This document shows, piece by piece, positions 35,965 to 43,464 of a DNA stretch of 43,928 nt (positions are counted from its first letter, which is position 1; each line of letters begins with the position of its first letter). The notes beneath the pieces are model-generated. The model saw only the letters and a program-made list of their open reading frames with translations. It made no database searches and was not told the origin of the DNA. A program made the translations under genes and the position numbers. This DNA is from JADHOX01 sp038120515 (GTDB lineage: Bacteria; Pseudomonadota; Alphaproteobacteria; Rickettsiales; JABIRX01), in NCBI GenBank assembly GCA_038120515.1, contig JAYOLW010000013.1:1-43928 (forward strand), given 5' to 3'.

Positions 35965-37287
35965 TTACTTGCCGATACAAAATTCTTTAAAAATCTTATC
36001 AAGTATTTCTTCTATATCGATTTTTCCAGTAATTCTTGCTAATGCAGTTGCAGCAAGCCTTAAGTTTTCACAGGCAAGTACAAGGTCATCACCAATTTCA
36101 AATCTACCAAGATAATTAGCAATTGTTTCAATTTCTATAAGATGTCTTTCTTTAGAAATAGCGAAGCCTTTATGCCAATCAAATCTAGTTTTTATGTTTA
36201 AGGATATTTTATCAATGAGTTTGTCAATATTACCTTTGTTCTTAACTGAAATTGACAAAATATTCTTGTTTTCTAGCAATGAATAATTGTTATTGTGAAG
36301 TATGTCATTTTTGTTAATAACAATAATGTCATCACTGTTTATTAGATTATTTGTTAAATCAGATTGTTTGATTGAAACACTTCCATCAATTAATAAAATT
36401 CTAAGATCAGCATTGGCTGCAGTTGTGATAGCTTTTGCAATACCGATTTTTTCAATTTCATTTTCTGTTTCTCTAATACCTGCTGTGTCTGATATTTTAA
36501 CATTTATACCATTAAGATCTAATTCTGTTTCAATAACATCTCTTGTAGTTCCGGCATGCTCGGAAACTATTGCGATATCTCGGCCAGAAAGCTCGTTGAT
36601 GAGTGAAGATTTTCCTGCATTTGTAGAGCCAATAAGTGCTATATTTATGCCATTGTTAATTTTTATTCCATTTTTATTGTTATGTATAAATTCCTTAATA
36701 TCATAAATCATTTGTGATATCGATGAATTGATAGTTTTTACTAAAGCTTCGTCAATATCGTCATCTGGAAAATCAATATATGCTTCTAAAATAGCTAAAT
36801 TATCAATTAAAGATTTACGCCAATTTTCATAAATATTTGATACATCTCCTTTTAACTGTTTTAAAGCCTGTTGTGATTTAACTTTTGTATCAGATTTGAC
36901 CAAATCATTAATAGCTTCAGCTTGAAGAAGGTCAATTTTGCCATTGATAAAAGCTCTTTTAGAGAACTCCCCATTTTCAGCATATCTAAAGCTATCGATT
37001 GTATTTAGCGCGTTTAAAAATTCTTTCATTATTACAAAAGAGCCGTGAATATTTAATTCAACAACATCTTCACCAGTAAAACTATTTGGTCCTTTAAAAA
37101 AAATAAATAAACCATTATCTATAAGATTATCTTGGTAAATAAAATCAGTATGATAAGCAAACCTCGGAATTATTTTTTTTTGAATAGAAAATAGCTCTAA
37201 AGCTTTCAATGCATCTGGACCTGAGATTCTTATTATATTTACTGAGGCTGAGATTTCAGATGTTATTGGTGCGAAAATAGTACTCAT
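35965..37287 (-). CDS. mnmE: tRNA modification GTPase MnmE
   Basis: With MnmG it modifies uridine-34 of certain tRNAs. 440 residues: N-terminal folate-binding domain (IFAPITSEISASVNIIRISG and PNSFTGEDVVELNIHGS), a helical domain, then the G domain with ALIGSTNAGKSSLINEL (G1), AGTTRDVIE (G2), DTAGIRET (G3) and INKND (G4). The C-terminal FCIGK carries the functional cysteine. The start is only 22 bases from the divergent prs start, so both promoters must reach into coding sequence. It stops 64 bases before ribE. Confidence 0.96.
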   Translation of the reverse strand: MSTIFAPITSEISASVNIIRISGPDALKALELFSIQKKIIPRFAYHTDFIYQDNLIDNGLFIFFKGPNSFTGEDVVELNIHGSFVIMKEFLNALNTIDSFRYAENGEFSKRAFINGKIDLLQAEAINDLVKSDTKVKSQQALKQLKGDVSNIYENWRKSLIDNLAILEAYIDFPDDDIDEALVKTINSSISQMIYDIKEFIHNNKNGIKINNGINIALIGSTNAGKSSLINELSGRDIAIVSEHAGTTRDVIETELDLNGINVKISDTAGIRETENEIEKIGIAKAITTAANADLRILLIDGSVSIKQSDLTNNLINSDDIIVINKNDILHNNNYSLLENKNILSISVKNKGNIDKLIDKISLNIKTRFDWHKGFAISKERHLIEIETIANYLGRFEIGDDLVLACENLRLAATALARITGKIDIEEILDKIFKEFCIGK

Positions 37288-37309
37288 ATTAACTTATAAG
37301 ATTATTAAA

Positions 37310-38242
37310 ATGAAAATTCTTGCATGTAATGCCAATGTTCCATTAGCAAACAAAGTAGCAACAATTTTAAATACAGAACTTATAAATTCCACTATTAAAA
37401 CGTTTTCTGATAAAGAAATTTTTGTAGAAGTTAATGAAAATGTTCGTGGTGAGGATGTTTTTGTAATTCAATCAACTTCTTGTCCTGCCAATGAAAACCT
37501 TATGGAGCTTTTAATTGCTATCGATGCCTTGAAACGAGCATCAGCTAAACGTATTACAGCAGTGATACCTTATTATGGTTACGCAAGACAAGACCGAAAA
37601 CCAGGTCCTAGAACCCCAATTACTGCAAAATTAGTTGCTAATTTGATAACTGAAGCCGGAGCAAGTAGAGTTTTAACTATGGATCTTCATGCTGGGCAAA
37701 TTCAAGGTTTTTTTGATATTCCTCTAGATAATTTATACGCTGCCCCAATCTTTATAAATGATATTAAATCCAACTATTCCATTGAGGATGCTATTGTTGT
37801 ATCTCCTGATGTTGGTGGTGTTGCAAGAGCCCGATATTTTGCTTCTAGATTAAATCTTGGTTTAGCGATTGTCGACAAAAGAAGAGATAAGCCAAATTCT
37901 TCCGAGGTGATGAATATAATTGGTGATGTTGAAAATAAAAACTGTATCATGATTGATGATATGATAGATACTGGTGGAACTCTTGCAAATGCTGCAAAAG
38001 CAATCTTAGATCATGGTGCTAAATCAGTTTCAGCTTATATTTCTCATGGTGTTTTATCTGGGCAGGCGGTCGATAAAATCAATAATTCAGTATTAGAAAA
38101 TCTAGTAATAACAGATACAATAAATAATGTTGAGAAAGCTTCGCAAATAAAGAAACTTAAAATTTTAACTGCATCTGATTTAATAGCCAATGCAATTAGC
38201 AGGATTGCTAACGAGAAATCGGTTTCATCATTATTTGTATAA
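37310..38242 (+). CDS. prs: Ribose-phosphate pyrophosphokinase
   Basis: Makes PRPP from ribose 5-phosphate and ATP for nucleotide, histidine and cofactor synthesis. 310 residues. YYGYARQDRKPGPRTPITAKLV is the ATP-binding flexible loop region, MDLHAGQIQGFFDIPLDNLYA carries the catalytic histidine and the metal-binding stretch, and CIMIDDMIDTGGTLANAA is the PRPP loop. It is the class I (phosphate-regulated) form. The order prs-rplY-pth is common in proteobacteria. Its promoter must overlap the 5' part of mnmE, since only 22 bases separate the starts. Confidence 0.97.
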   Translation: MKILACNANVPLANKVATILNTELINSTIKTFSDKEIFVEVNENVRGEDVFVIQSTSCPANENLMELLIAIDALKRASAKRITAVIPYYGYARQDRKPGPRTPITAKLVANLITEAGASRVLTMDLHAGQIQGFFDIPLDNLYAAPIFINDIKSNYSIEDAIVVSPDVGGVARARYFASRLNLGLAIVDKRRDKPNSSEVMNIIGDVENKNCIMIDDMIDTGGTLANAAKAILDHGAKSVSAYISHGVLSGQAVDKINNSVLENLVITDTINNVEKASQIKKLKILTASDLIANAISRIANEKSVSSLFV

Positions 38243-38267
38243 AATTTTAAAAAGCTTTTATATCTAC

Positions 38268-38296
38268 TTTACATCTAGGAGTTTATTGTTTATAAG
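38268..38296 (+). promoter_or_regulatory. Promoter of rplY-pth
   Basis: TTTACA at 38268-38273 and TATAAG at 38291-38296 are 17 bases apart, each one mismatch from the sigma70 consensus. Transcription would begin near 38303, giving a leader of about 55 bases. In that leader TGTGAT (38317-38322) pairs with ATCACA (38330-38335) around a seven-T loop, close to the AGGT Shine-Dalgarno before ATG 38359. Confidence 0.55.
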
Positions 38297-38358
38297 CCCT
38301 TGATGCAATTAATTTTTGTGATTTTTTTTATCACATGAATCTAAAATAGGTTTGTAAA

Positions 38359-39009
38359 ATGTCTAAAATATTTGTAATTGAAGCTGAGGCTAGAAAAGAA
38401 AAAGGTAAATCCGCTTCTAGAAGTTTAAGAAGAGAAAATAAAATTCCTGCTGTTGTTTATGGAGCTGGTATAGATCCTGTTAATATTTCAATTGATCATA
38501 AATCTACTAAAAAAAGATATTTGCAAGGTCATTTTAAAACTCAAATTTGTCAAATTGAGGTTGATGGTAAAAAAATCAAAACATTACCAAAGCAAGTTGA
38601 CCTTCATCCAGTTAGTGATGAAATTACTCATATTGATTTTTTCAAACCTAATAAAAAATATAAATTAAAAATGTTGATACCACTTCATTTGTTAAATGAA
38701 GATAAATGTTCTGGTGTAAAATCTGGTGGTGTTTTAAATATTGCTTCACGTGAAGTTGAAGTGTTATGTACAATTGACAACATACCAGAAACTATCGAAG
38801 TTGATGTCGCTAAGCTTGATATAGGTTCTGCGATTACTCAAAAGGATTTAAATCTTCCAACTGATGTAGAGTTTGCACATAATGATAATGATGATGCTAT
38901 TGTAACTGTTGCTCATCATGTGGAGGAAGTTGAAGAGGAATCTGGGTCTGTTGATGATGTTGAAGTAACATCAGAAAAGTCAGATGCAAATTCTAAAGAA
39001 GCTTCTTAG
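38359..39009 (+). CDS. rplY: 50S ribosomal protein L25 (general stress protein Ctc type)
   Basis: 5S-rRNA-binding ribosomal protein, 216 residues: the long Ctc form with an N-terminal L25 domain (IEAEARKEKGKSASRSLRR, IPAVVYGAG, PVSDEITHIDFFKPNK) and a C-terminal TL5-like beta domain (SREVEVLCTIDNIPETIEVDV, GSAITQKDLNLP). The last 35 residues form an acidic tail (HHVEEVEEESGSVDDVEVTS). AGGT lies eight bases before the ATG. A promoter and a small hairpin are visible upstream. pth follows after 16 bases. Confidence 0.95.
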   Translation: MSKIFVIEAEARKEKGKSASRSLRRENKIPAVVYGAGIDPVNISIDHKSTKKRYLQGHFKTQICQIEVDGKKIKTLPKQVDLHPVSDEITHIDFFKPNKKYKLKMLIPLHLLNEDKCSGVKSGGVLNIASREVEVLCTIDNIPETIEVDVAKLDIGSAITQKDLNLPTDVEFAHNDNDDAIVTVAHHVEEVEEESGSVDDVEVTSEKSDANSKEAS

Positions 39010-39025
39010 TGATAACTACCAACCT

Positions 39026-39571
39026 ATGTTTATAATTTTTGGTCTAGGTAATCCTGGTCAGAAATATCATAATAACCGTCATAATATTGGTTTTTTATTT
39101 ATTGATTATTTATTTAATAAATATTCAAACAACATCTCATTTAAGTCTAAATATTCTTCTTTTTTTGATAAAATTCAGATTAATGGAATTGATGTTGTTT
39201 TGGTAAAGCCTCAGACATATATGAATAACTCTGGTTCATCTGCTACTGCTTTTAAAAGCTTTTTTAAAGTGGAGCTTAATAATATTTTTGTTGTCCATGA
39301 TGAAATTGATTTGAAGTTTGACCAGGTAAAGCTCAAAAACTCAGGGGGTAACGCTGGTCATAATGGTCTCAAAGATATAACAAGCAAAATAGGTAATGAG
39401 TATTGGCGTATTAGAATAGGCGTTGATCATCCAAGAAATTTAGGATTAAGTCAGCAAGTAAGTAATTACGTTCTTGAAGATTTTAAGATTTCTGAGCAGG
39501 AAAACTTTCAGGAGATTTTTAAACGTTCTGAAGATTTGCTTTTGCAAAAAATATTTGAGTTAAGATCGTAA
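39026..39571 (+). CDS. pth: Peptidyl-tRNA hydrolase
   Basis: Recycles peptidyl-tRNA released from stalled ribosomes. 181 residues from ATG 39026 (MFIIFGLGNPGQKYHNNRHN); an ATG at 38984 would add 14 unrelated residues and overlap rplY by 26 bases. Catalytic His-19 is in NNRHNIGF, Asn in KPQTYMNNSGSSA, and Asp in VVHDEIDLKFDQVKLK; GGNAGHNGLKDI is also conserved. Downstream of rplY, as in many proteobacteria. An imperfect hairpin starts at its stop codon. Confidence 0.94.
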   Translation: MFIIFGLGNPGQKYHNNRHNIGFLFIDYLFNKYSNNISFKSKYSSFFDKIQINGIDVVLVKPQTYMNNSGSSATAFKSFFKVELNNIFVVHDEIDLKFDQVKLKNSGGNAGHNGLKDITSKIGNEYWRIRIGVDHPRNLGLSQQVSNYVLEDFKISEQENFQEIFKRSEDLLLQKIFELRS

Positions 39572-39594
39572 GAGGCGCCTAAAGTAACGCCCCT
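39571..39594. terminator. Possible hairpin between pth and sodB
   Basis: AGAGGCG (39571-39577) and CGCCCCT (39588-39594) pair with one mismatch around a ten-base loop, in the 35 bases between two convergent genes. There is no T-run on either strand, so a terminator role is only suggested by position and by the local GC richness. Confidence 0.3.
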
Positions 39595-39606
39595 ACCCAA
39601 TTAAAT

Positions 39607-40314
39607 TTATGCTTTATCAAGGTTTGCGTTAGCAAAATCCCAATTAACTAAATGATTTAGGAAGACATCAATATATTGAGGTCTAGCATTTCTATAATCA
39701 ATGTAATAGGCATGCTCCCAAACATCCATAGTTAATAAAGGGGTTTGTCCTTTTGTTAATGGGTTATCAGCATTTGGAGTTTTAGTCACTTCTAGTTTTC
39801 CTTCGTTATTTATTATAAGCCAAGCCCAGCCTGAACCAAATTGAGTCGCGCCTGCTTTAGCAAATTCAGCTTTGAAATTATCGTAAGAACCAAAATCTTC
39901 ATTAATTTTATCAGCAATTTTACCAGTTGGATTTCCACCACCATTAGGCATCATTGAATCCCAATAAAATGTATGATTCCAAACTTGAGCAGCATTATTA
40001 AAAATACCGGCTGTTTCTGGATTATTTGCTGATTCTTTGATGATTGTAATAATATCTTTGCCAGCAAAGTCGGATGCTTCAATTAGTTTATTGCCATTGT
40101 CAACATAAGCTTTGTGATGTTTTCCATAATGGAAATCTAGAGTTTCCTCTGAAATAAAAGGTGCTAATGCATCTTTTGCATAATTTAAATTAGGAAGTGT
40201 TAATGACATTTTTTTTTCAGGTTTAATTAGTAATTTGTTTTTTAAAGGTAGAAAATACGCAGCTGAAATTCCAGCTAGAGAAATTGTTAAAAATTTTCGA
40301 CGTGATAGTTTCAT
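39607..40314 (-). CDS. sodB: Iron superoxide dismutase with twin-arginine signal peptide
   Basis: 235 residues. The mature domain starts near Met-36 (MSLTLPNLNYAKDALAPFIS) and has the metal ligands in LDFHYGKHHKAYV, AAQVWNHTFYWDSM and MDVWEHAYYIDY; the Gln of AAQVWNH and Trp/Tyr pattern mark the Fe type. Ahead of it are 35 residues beginning MKLSRRKFLTISLAGISAAY: an SRRxFL twin-arginine motif followed by a hydrophobic core, as in Tat signal peptides, so folded export to the periplasm is predicted. Most SodB proteins are cytosolic and start near residue 36. AAAGGT directly abuts the first ATG, so a second, cytosolic form from Met-36 is conceivable. Upstream lies the 220-base gap before the 499-residue gene. 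Confidence 0.93.
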   Translation of the reverse strand: MKLSRRKFLTISLAGISAAYFLPLKNKLLIKPEKKMSLTLPNLNYAKDALAPFISEETLDFHYGKHHKAYVDNGNKLIEASDFAGKDIITIIKESANNPETAGIFNNAAQVWNHTFYWDSMMPNGGGNPTGKIADKINEDFGSYDNFKAEFAKAGATQFGSGWAWLIINNEGKLEVTKTPNADNPLTKGQTPLLTMDVWEHAYYIDYRNARPQYIDVFLNHLVNWDFANANLDKA

Positions 40315-40536
40315 ACCTTTGTTAAATTTTATGTATTTATATTGTTATGTTTTGTTAATTCAAGCAATTTAAATTCAATTTTAACTATAATAAATATATT
40401 CTATGGTAGCAATTTTCAATCTGTAATATAGCAACACAGAGTGCAGTAGATCGGCTTCTCATATGTATTAATAAATTACAAAAGGGTTGCAAATTATAAC
40501 AATGGCTATATTTTTTTAAAAAATAAATTTATACTT

Positions 40537-42036
40537 ATGGCAAAATCACCTGAACGAATAATTAAAAAGAAAAAGCCAAATCCAAAGACAGATACAACTA
40601 ATGCAGACTTAGTTTCTAATGGTAGTGATTACGCAAATTTAAATTTTGAAATAGCTAATGATTCTAAGGTGCATTCTACTGCTGGTGCCTTTTTGAATAC
40701 ATCATCTTTATCTTCGGATTTTATTAAAAGTTATCCTTACACTCCTGGAAGTGTTTTAGTAGGTGATGATTTTGATGATAATGATGATTATACAGATCGA
40801 ATGGTAGAGGCTTGTGATAGAAGTTGTGATCATAAGAAAGCAGAACAAAGACCAGCTGTAGTAACAACTTTAACTTCAGTTGGTGATTTTTCTAGAGACC
40901 AACCTGAATCTATAACCGAAATTATTTTTGGTAGTCCAGCTTTTGTTGCTCGAAAATCAGCTACTCATTTAGATGAATATTTTAATAAATATAGACACTT
41001 AGCTAGTGTTGCTGATGCAGATTTTAATAGATCTCAGGTAATATTCTGTGGAGGAAATCACAGAGGTCTAGCTTTTTATGAGCTTGTTAAAGATTTGATT
41101 AAAAAAGGCAAAAAAATTAGAGCTGTTTTTATGGAAGAAATAAATTCTGATGCTCAAGCAAAAGATTATAATCAAAACATTATTGATCGTCATTTTGTTG
41201 TAAATAAGGAAAAAGAAAGCCTGAAATATGCTTTTTCTGGTGATGAGTTAGATACAGATGTTGTGATCGAACATTTAGTTAAAGAATCTGCTCCTTATTT
41301 AGATGAATATTTAGGTTTAATTGGTGTAGATGGTAGAGATCATGAAGCCTATTTAGATTCTTACTATCGTGATTTTTTGAATCTTTTAGGTGATAAAAAT
41401 ATTCATATTGGCGGTATTGATCATAGTAAATATAGAGAAAAACCTAGCGGTGGTTACGATTGCAATAGACATGCATATATGAATTTTCATGCTGCTATGA
41501 TTTTAAAATCATATTTTGAAAGATTAAATTTTTTAAGAGTGCCACTTGCTCATGATGAAGTTGTTTTGGTTTCTATCGGTAATGCGCATGGGATTGATAG
41601 ATTTAATCAAATTGAAATGTCGGATGGTCATCATATAGCAATTCCTTCTGTTCAGACAATATTTAAAGCAGAATGTGCAAATCAGTCTTTATCACTTCCT
41701 ACGTCATCTATTTCCTTTGTTGCTGATCCTGATGTTGTGGAAAAAGATGGATATGATACAAAAGCAACAATCATTCATCTAAATAAATATTCAAATTACG
41801 AATTATATAGCGAAAGATCTGATAAGTCGCCTTCTAACGCTAAATATAAAAGTAAATATTTAGCTGTTGCTAAAACTAATCATGAGCTTGATAGAAACAT
41901 TTGCGAATTTGCGGGTTTAATCGTTGCTCCTATTAGATCCCATGCTTCTGTTGATAGCATGGTAGCTCCTCCTCCTCCTCCTACTACTACTTCTTCTTCT
42001 TCTTCTTCTTCTGTTTCTTTGTTTGGGCGCCGTTAA
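40537..42036 (+). CDS. Putative effector-like protein with ChaN/EreA-like core and Pro-Thr-Ser tail
   Basis: 499 residues, not a recognised named gene. Residues 1-125 are polar and probably disordered (basic start MAKSPERIIKKKKPNPK, acidic DDFDDNDD). Residues about 165-380 resemble the TraB/ChaN/EreA-like superfamily in motif order: VIFCGGNHRG (172-175 GGNH), KIRAVFMEEI (Glu-200/201), IHIGGIDHSK (GID 293-295), VVLVSIGNAHG (GNAH 348-351). In the family the first motif is usually GExH; here Glu is Gly. The tail has five Pro (478-482), three Thr, seven Ser, then VSLFGRR. No signal peptide or membrane segment. It sits alone between sodB and a convergent orphan. A host-directed effector is a guess from the tail and novelty; a conventional esterase or haem-binding role is possible. 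Confidence 0.5.
   Translation: MAKSPERIIKKKKPNPKTDTTNADLVSNGSDYANLNFEIANDSKVHSTAGAFLNTSSLSSDFIKSYPYTPGSVLVGDDFDDNDDYTDRMVEACDRSCDHKKAEQRPAVVTTLTSVGDFSRDQPESITEIIFGSPAFVARKSATHLDEYFNKYRHLASVADADFNRSQVIFCGGNHRGLAFYELVKDLIKKGKKIRAVFMEEINSDAQAKDYNQNIIDRHFVVNKEKESLKYAFSGDELDTDVVIEHLVKESAPYLDEYLGLIGVDGRDHEAYLDSYYRDFLNLLGDKNIHIGGIDHSKYREKPSGGYDCNRHAYMNFHAAMILKSYFERLNFLRVPLAHDEVVLVSIGNAHGIDRFNQIEMSDGHHIAIPSVQTIFKAECANQSLSLPTSSISFVADPDVVEKDGYDTKATIIHLNKYSNYELYSERSDKSPSNAKYKSKYLAVAKTNHELDRNICEFAGLIVAPIRSHASVDSMVAPPPPPTTTSSSSSSSVSLFGRR
41968..42012 (+). repeat. In-frame trinucleotide repeat (CCT)5(ACT)3(TCT)7
   Basis: Forty-five bases made of three adjacent perfect trinucleotide tracts: five CCT (41968-41982), three ACT (41983-41991) and seven TCT (41992-42012). 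They encode Pro5-Thr3-Ser7 at the end of the 499-residue protein. Slippage would change tail length without shifting frame. Confidence 0.95.
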
Positions 42037-42142
42037 ATTATTTAACAGTATTAAGTTAATAATGTATTAAGTTTTTGTATTAAATTGCAGCTTAATTTTT
42101 TGTATCGCTTGGAATAAAAAGTAATATTTTTCAAAAAATTAT

Positions 42143-42574
42143 TTAAGCTTCTTTGAAGTTTCCTTGATCAGGAGCTTGATGTACTTGCATAAGCTCACTA
42201 TATAGATAAGAATATGCTATTCTATCTTTATGAGTTTCATCCTCGCACACTCTCCATGTTCTTCGTGTAAAAAGAAATTGTAAAATATCAAATTGCATAT
42301 CTGTATCCTCTTCTCTGAAACATTGAATTAATGTATTTTTTGCTTCTTTTATTGTGAATGGACCACGAAAAATTAAAGCATTAAGTGTTATTGATTCAAT
42401 TTCAGCTGCATTATGATGTCTTGTAATTTTAAATGAGATTGGATTTTCTGAAGCACCTGGGTCATCAAACAAACATAACATGTTATAATATCTTGTAGTT
42501 TTTTGGGATTTAAAAAATTCTCGATCAACATCTTCACAAGATAAGATTTTTCTTATTTGTTGCATAACTCTCAT
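42143..42574 (-). CDS. Hypothetical protein, 143 residues
   Basis: No family recognised. Starts MRVMQQIRKILSCEDVDREF; a second Met at residue 4 is an alternative, and neither has a clear ribosome site. The protein looks soluble and mixed alpha/beta, with four Cys spread through it (in ILSCED, MLCLFDD, IQCFREE, WRVCEDE), no signal peptide and no membrane segment. It converges on the 499-residue gene with 106 bases between, and diverges from the class IV aminotransferase gene by 56 bases. Both orphans lie between conserved genes, which suggests a small accessory insertion. Function unknown. Confidence 0.55.
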   Translation of the reverse strand: MRVMQQIRKILSCEDVDREFFKSQKTTRYYNMLCLFDDPGASENPISFKITRHHNAAEIESITLNALIFRGPFTIKEAKNTLIQCFREEDTDMQFDILQFLFTRRTWRVCEDETHKDRIAYSYLYSELMQVHQAPDQGNFKEA

Positions 42575-42630
42575 TTACTAAGTAATAGATTTATCTCTAA
42601 ATTTTTAAAACTTATTTTCAAGCTTTTAAT

Positions 42631-43464
42631 ATGCTAATTTATTACTTAAATGGAAAGTTTCAAAATGCTAATAATTGTAAGATTTCTATTTTAGATCGTG
42701 GTTTTAAATTTGGTGATGGAATATTTGAAACAATAAGTTTTTATAACGATAAAATTTTTCTTTTAGATGATCATTTATTAAGGTTAGCTAATGCATTATC
42801 AACTCTCAAAATTAATTATGATTGTTCTGTTTTACCTGATATTTTAGAAAAATTAATAACAAAAAATAATATAAAAGATGGAACTCTAAGAATAACTATT
42901 ACTAGAGGTTCTGAAAGTCTTGGTTATATGCCCAAAATTGGTTCAGTGCCTAATATAGCTATTGAAATAAGAAGATCTTCTCTTATAGACCTCACGCCAA
43001 AAAGGCTTGTCATATCTTCTTACATCAAGCCAGCTGCTCATCATTACCCTACTCAATTAAAAACATGCCAAGGTTTAAATTCAACATTAGCAATAATTGA
43101 GGCTAGAGAAAAAGGTTATGATGAGGCCTTATTGCTTTCAGAAAATAAAAATATTTCTGAAGCTTCTTCTGCAAATATTTTTTTTATTAATAATAATTTA
43201 CTAATTACACCTTCGTTAAATAACAATCTTTTAGCTGGTGTAATAAGAAATTATATCATTAATAACACCAAGCTTGAGTGCCAAGAAAGTAATATATCCC
43301 TATCTGATATCATAAAGTTTGATTATGCATTTATGACAAACTCAAATTATAAATTAATGCCGATTCAAACAATTTCAAATCAAGAAAATAAAATAATATT
43401 TAAGTCCAAAATTAATAATAGTTTTGAAGAAATAACCAGTAAGTTAGGAGTTTCTTTTACTTAG
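42631..43464 (+). CDS. PLP class IV aminotransferase: aminodeoxychorismate lyase / branched-chain or D-amino-acid aminotransferase family
   Basis: 277 residues of fold-type IV PLP enzymes. LDRGFKFGDGIFETI near the N-terminus is typical of PabC-like members; the PLP lysine is Lys-144 in PTQLKTCQGLNS, and the cofactor-binding Glu about 177 is in ISEASSANIFFI. EAREKGYDEALLL matches both PabC and BCAT groups. Length (277) and the short N-terminus favour aminodeoxychorismate lyase (4-aminobenzoate for folate), which would fit with folE in the window, but D-amino-acid or branched-chain aminotransferase activity cannot be excluded. It overlaps the convergent lipA end by eight bases. Confidence 0.8.
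   Translation: MLIYYLNGKFQNANNCKISILDRGFKFGDGIFETISFYNDKIFLLDDHLLRLANALSTLKINYDCSVLPDILEKLITKNNIKDGTLRITITRGSESLGYMPKIGSVPNIAIEIRRSSLIDLTPKRLVISSYIKPAAHHYPTQLKTCQGLNSTLAIIEAREKGYDEALLLSENKNISEASSANIFFINNNLLITPSLNNNLLAGVIRNYIINNTKLECQESNISLSDIIKFDYAFMTNSNYKLMPIQTISNQENKIIFKSKINNSFEEITSKLGVSFT

Noticed and set aside
36302..36706. 134-residue plus-strand frame inside mnmE
   Set aside because: Exactly antisense to the MnmE G domain; hydrophobic runs are the reverse reading of conserved GTPase motifs.
40315..40536. tRNA or small RNA gene in the longest intergenic gap
   Set aside because: No cloverleaf, T-loop GTTCGA motif or terminator found; a TTGCAA and TATATT pair is spaced only 14 bases apart, too poor to call a promoter.
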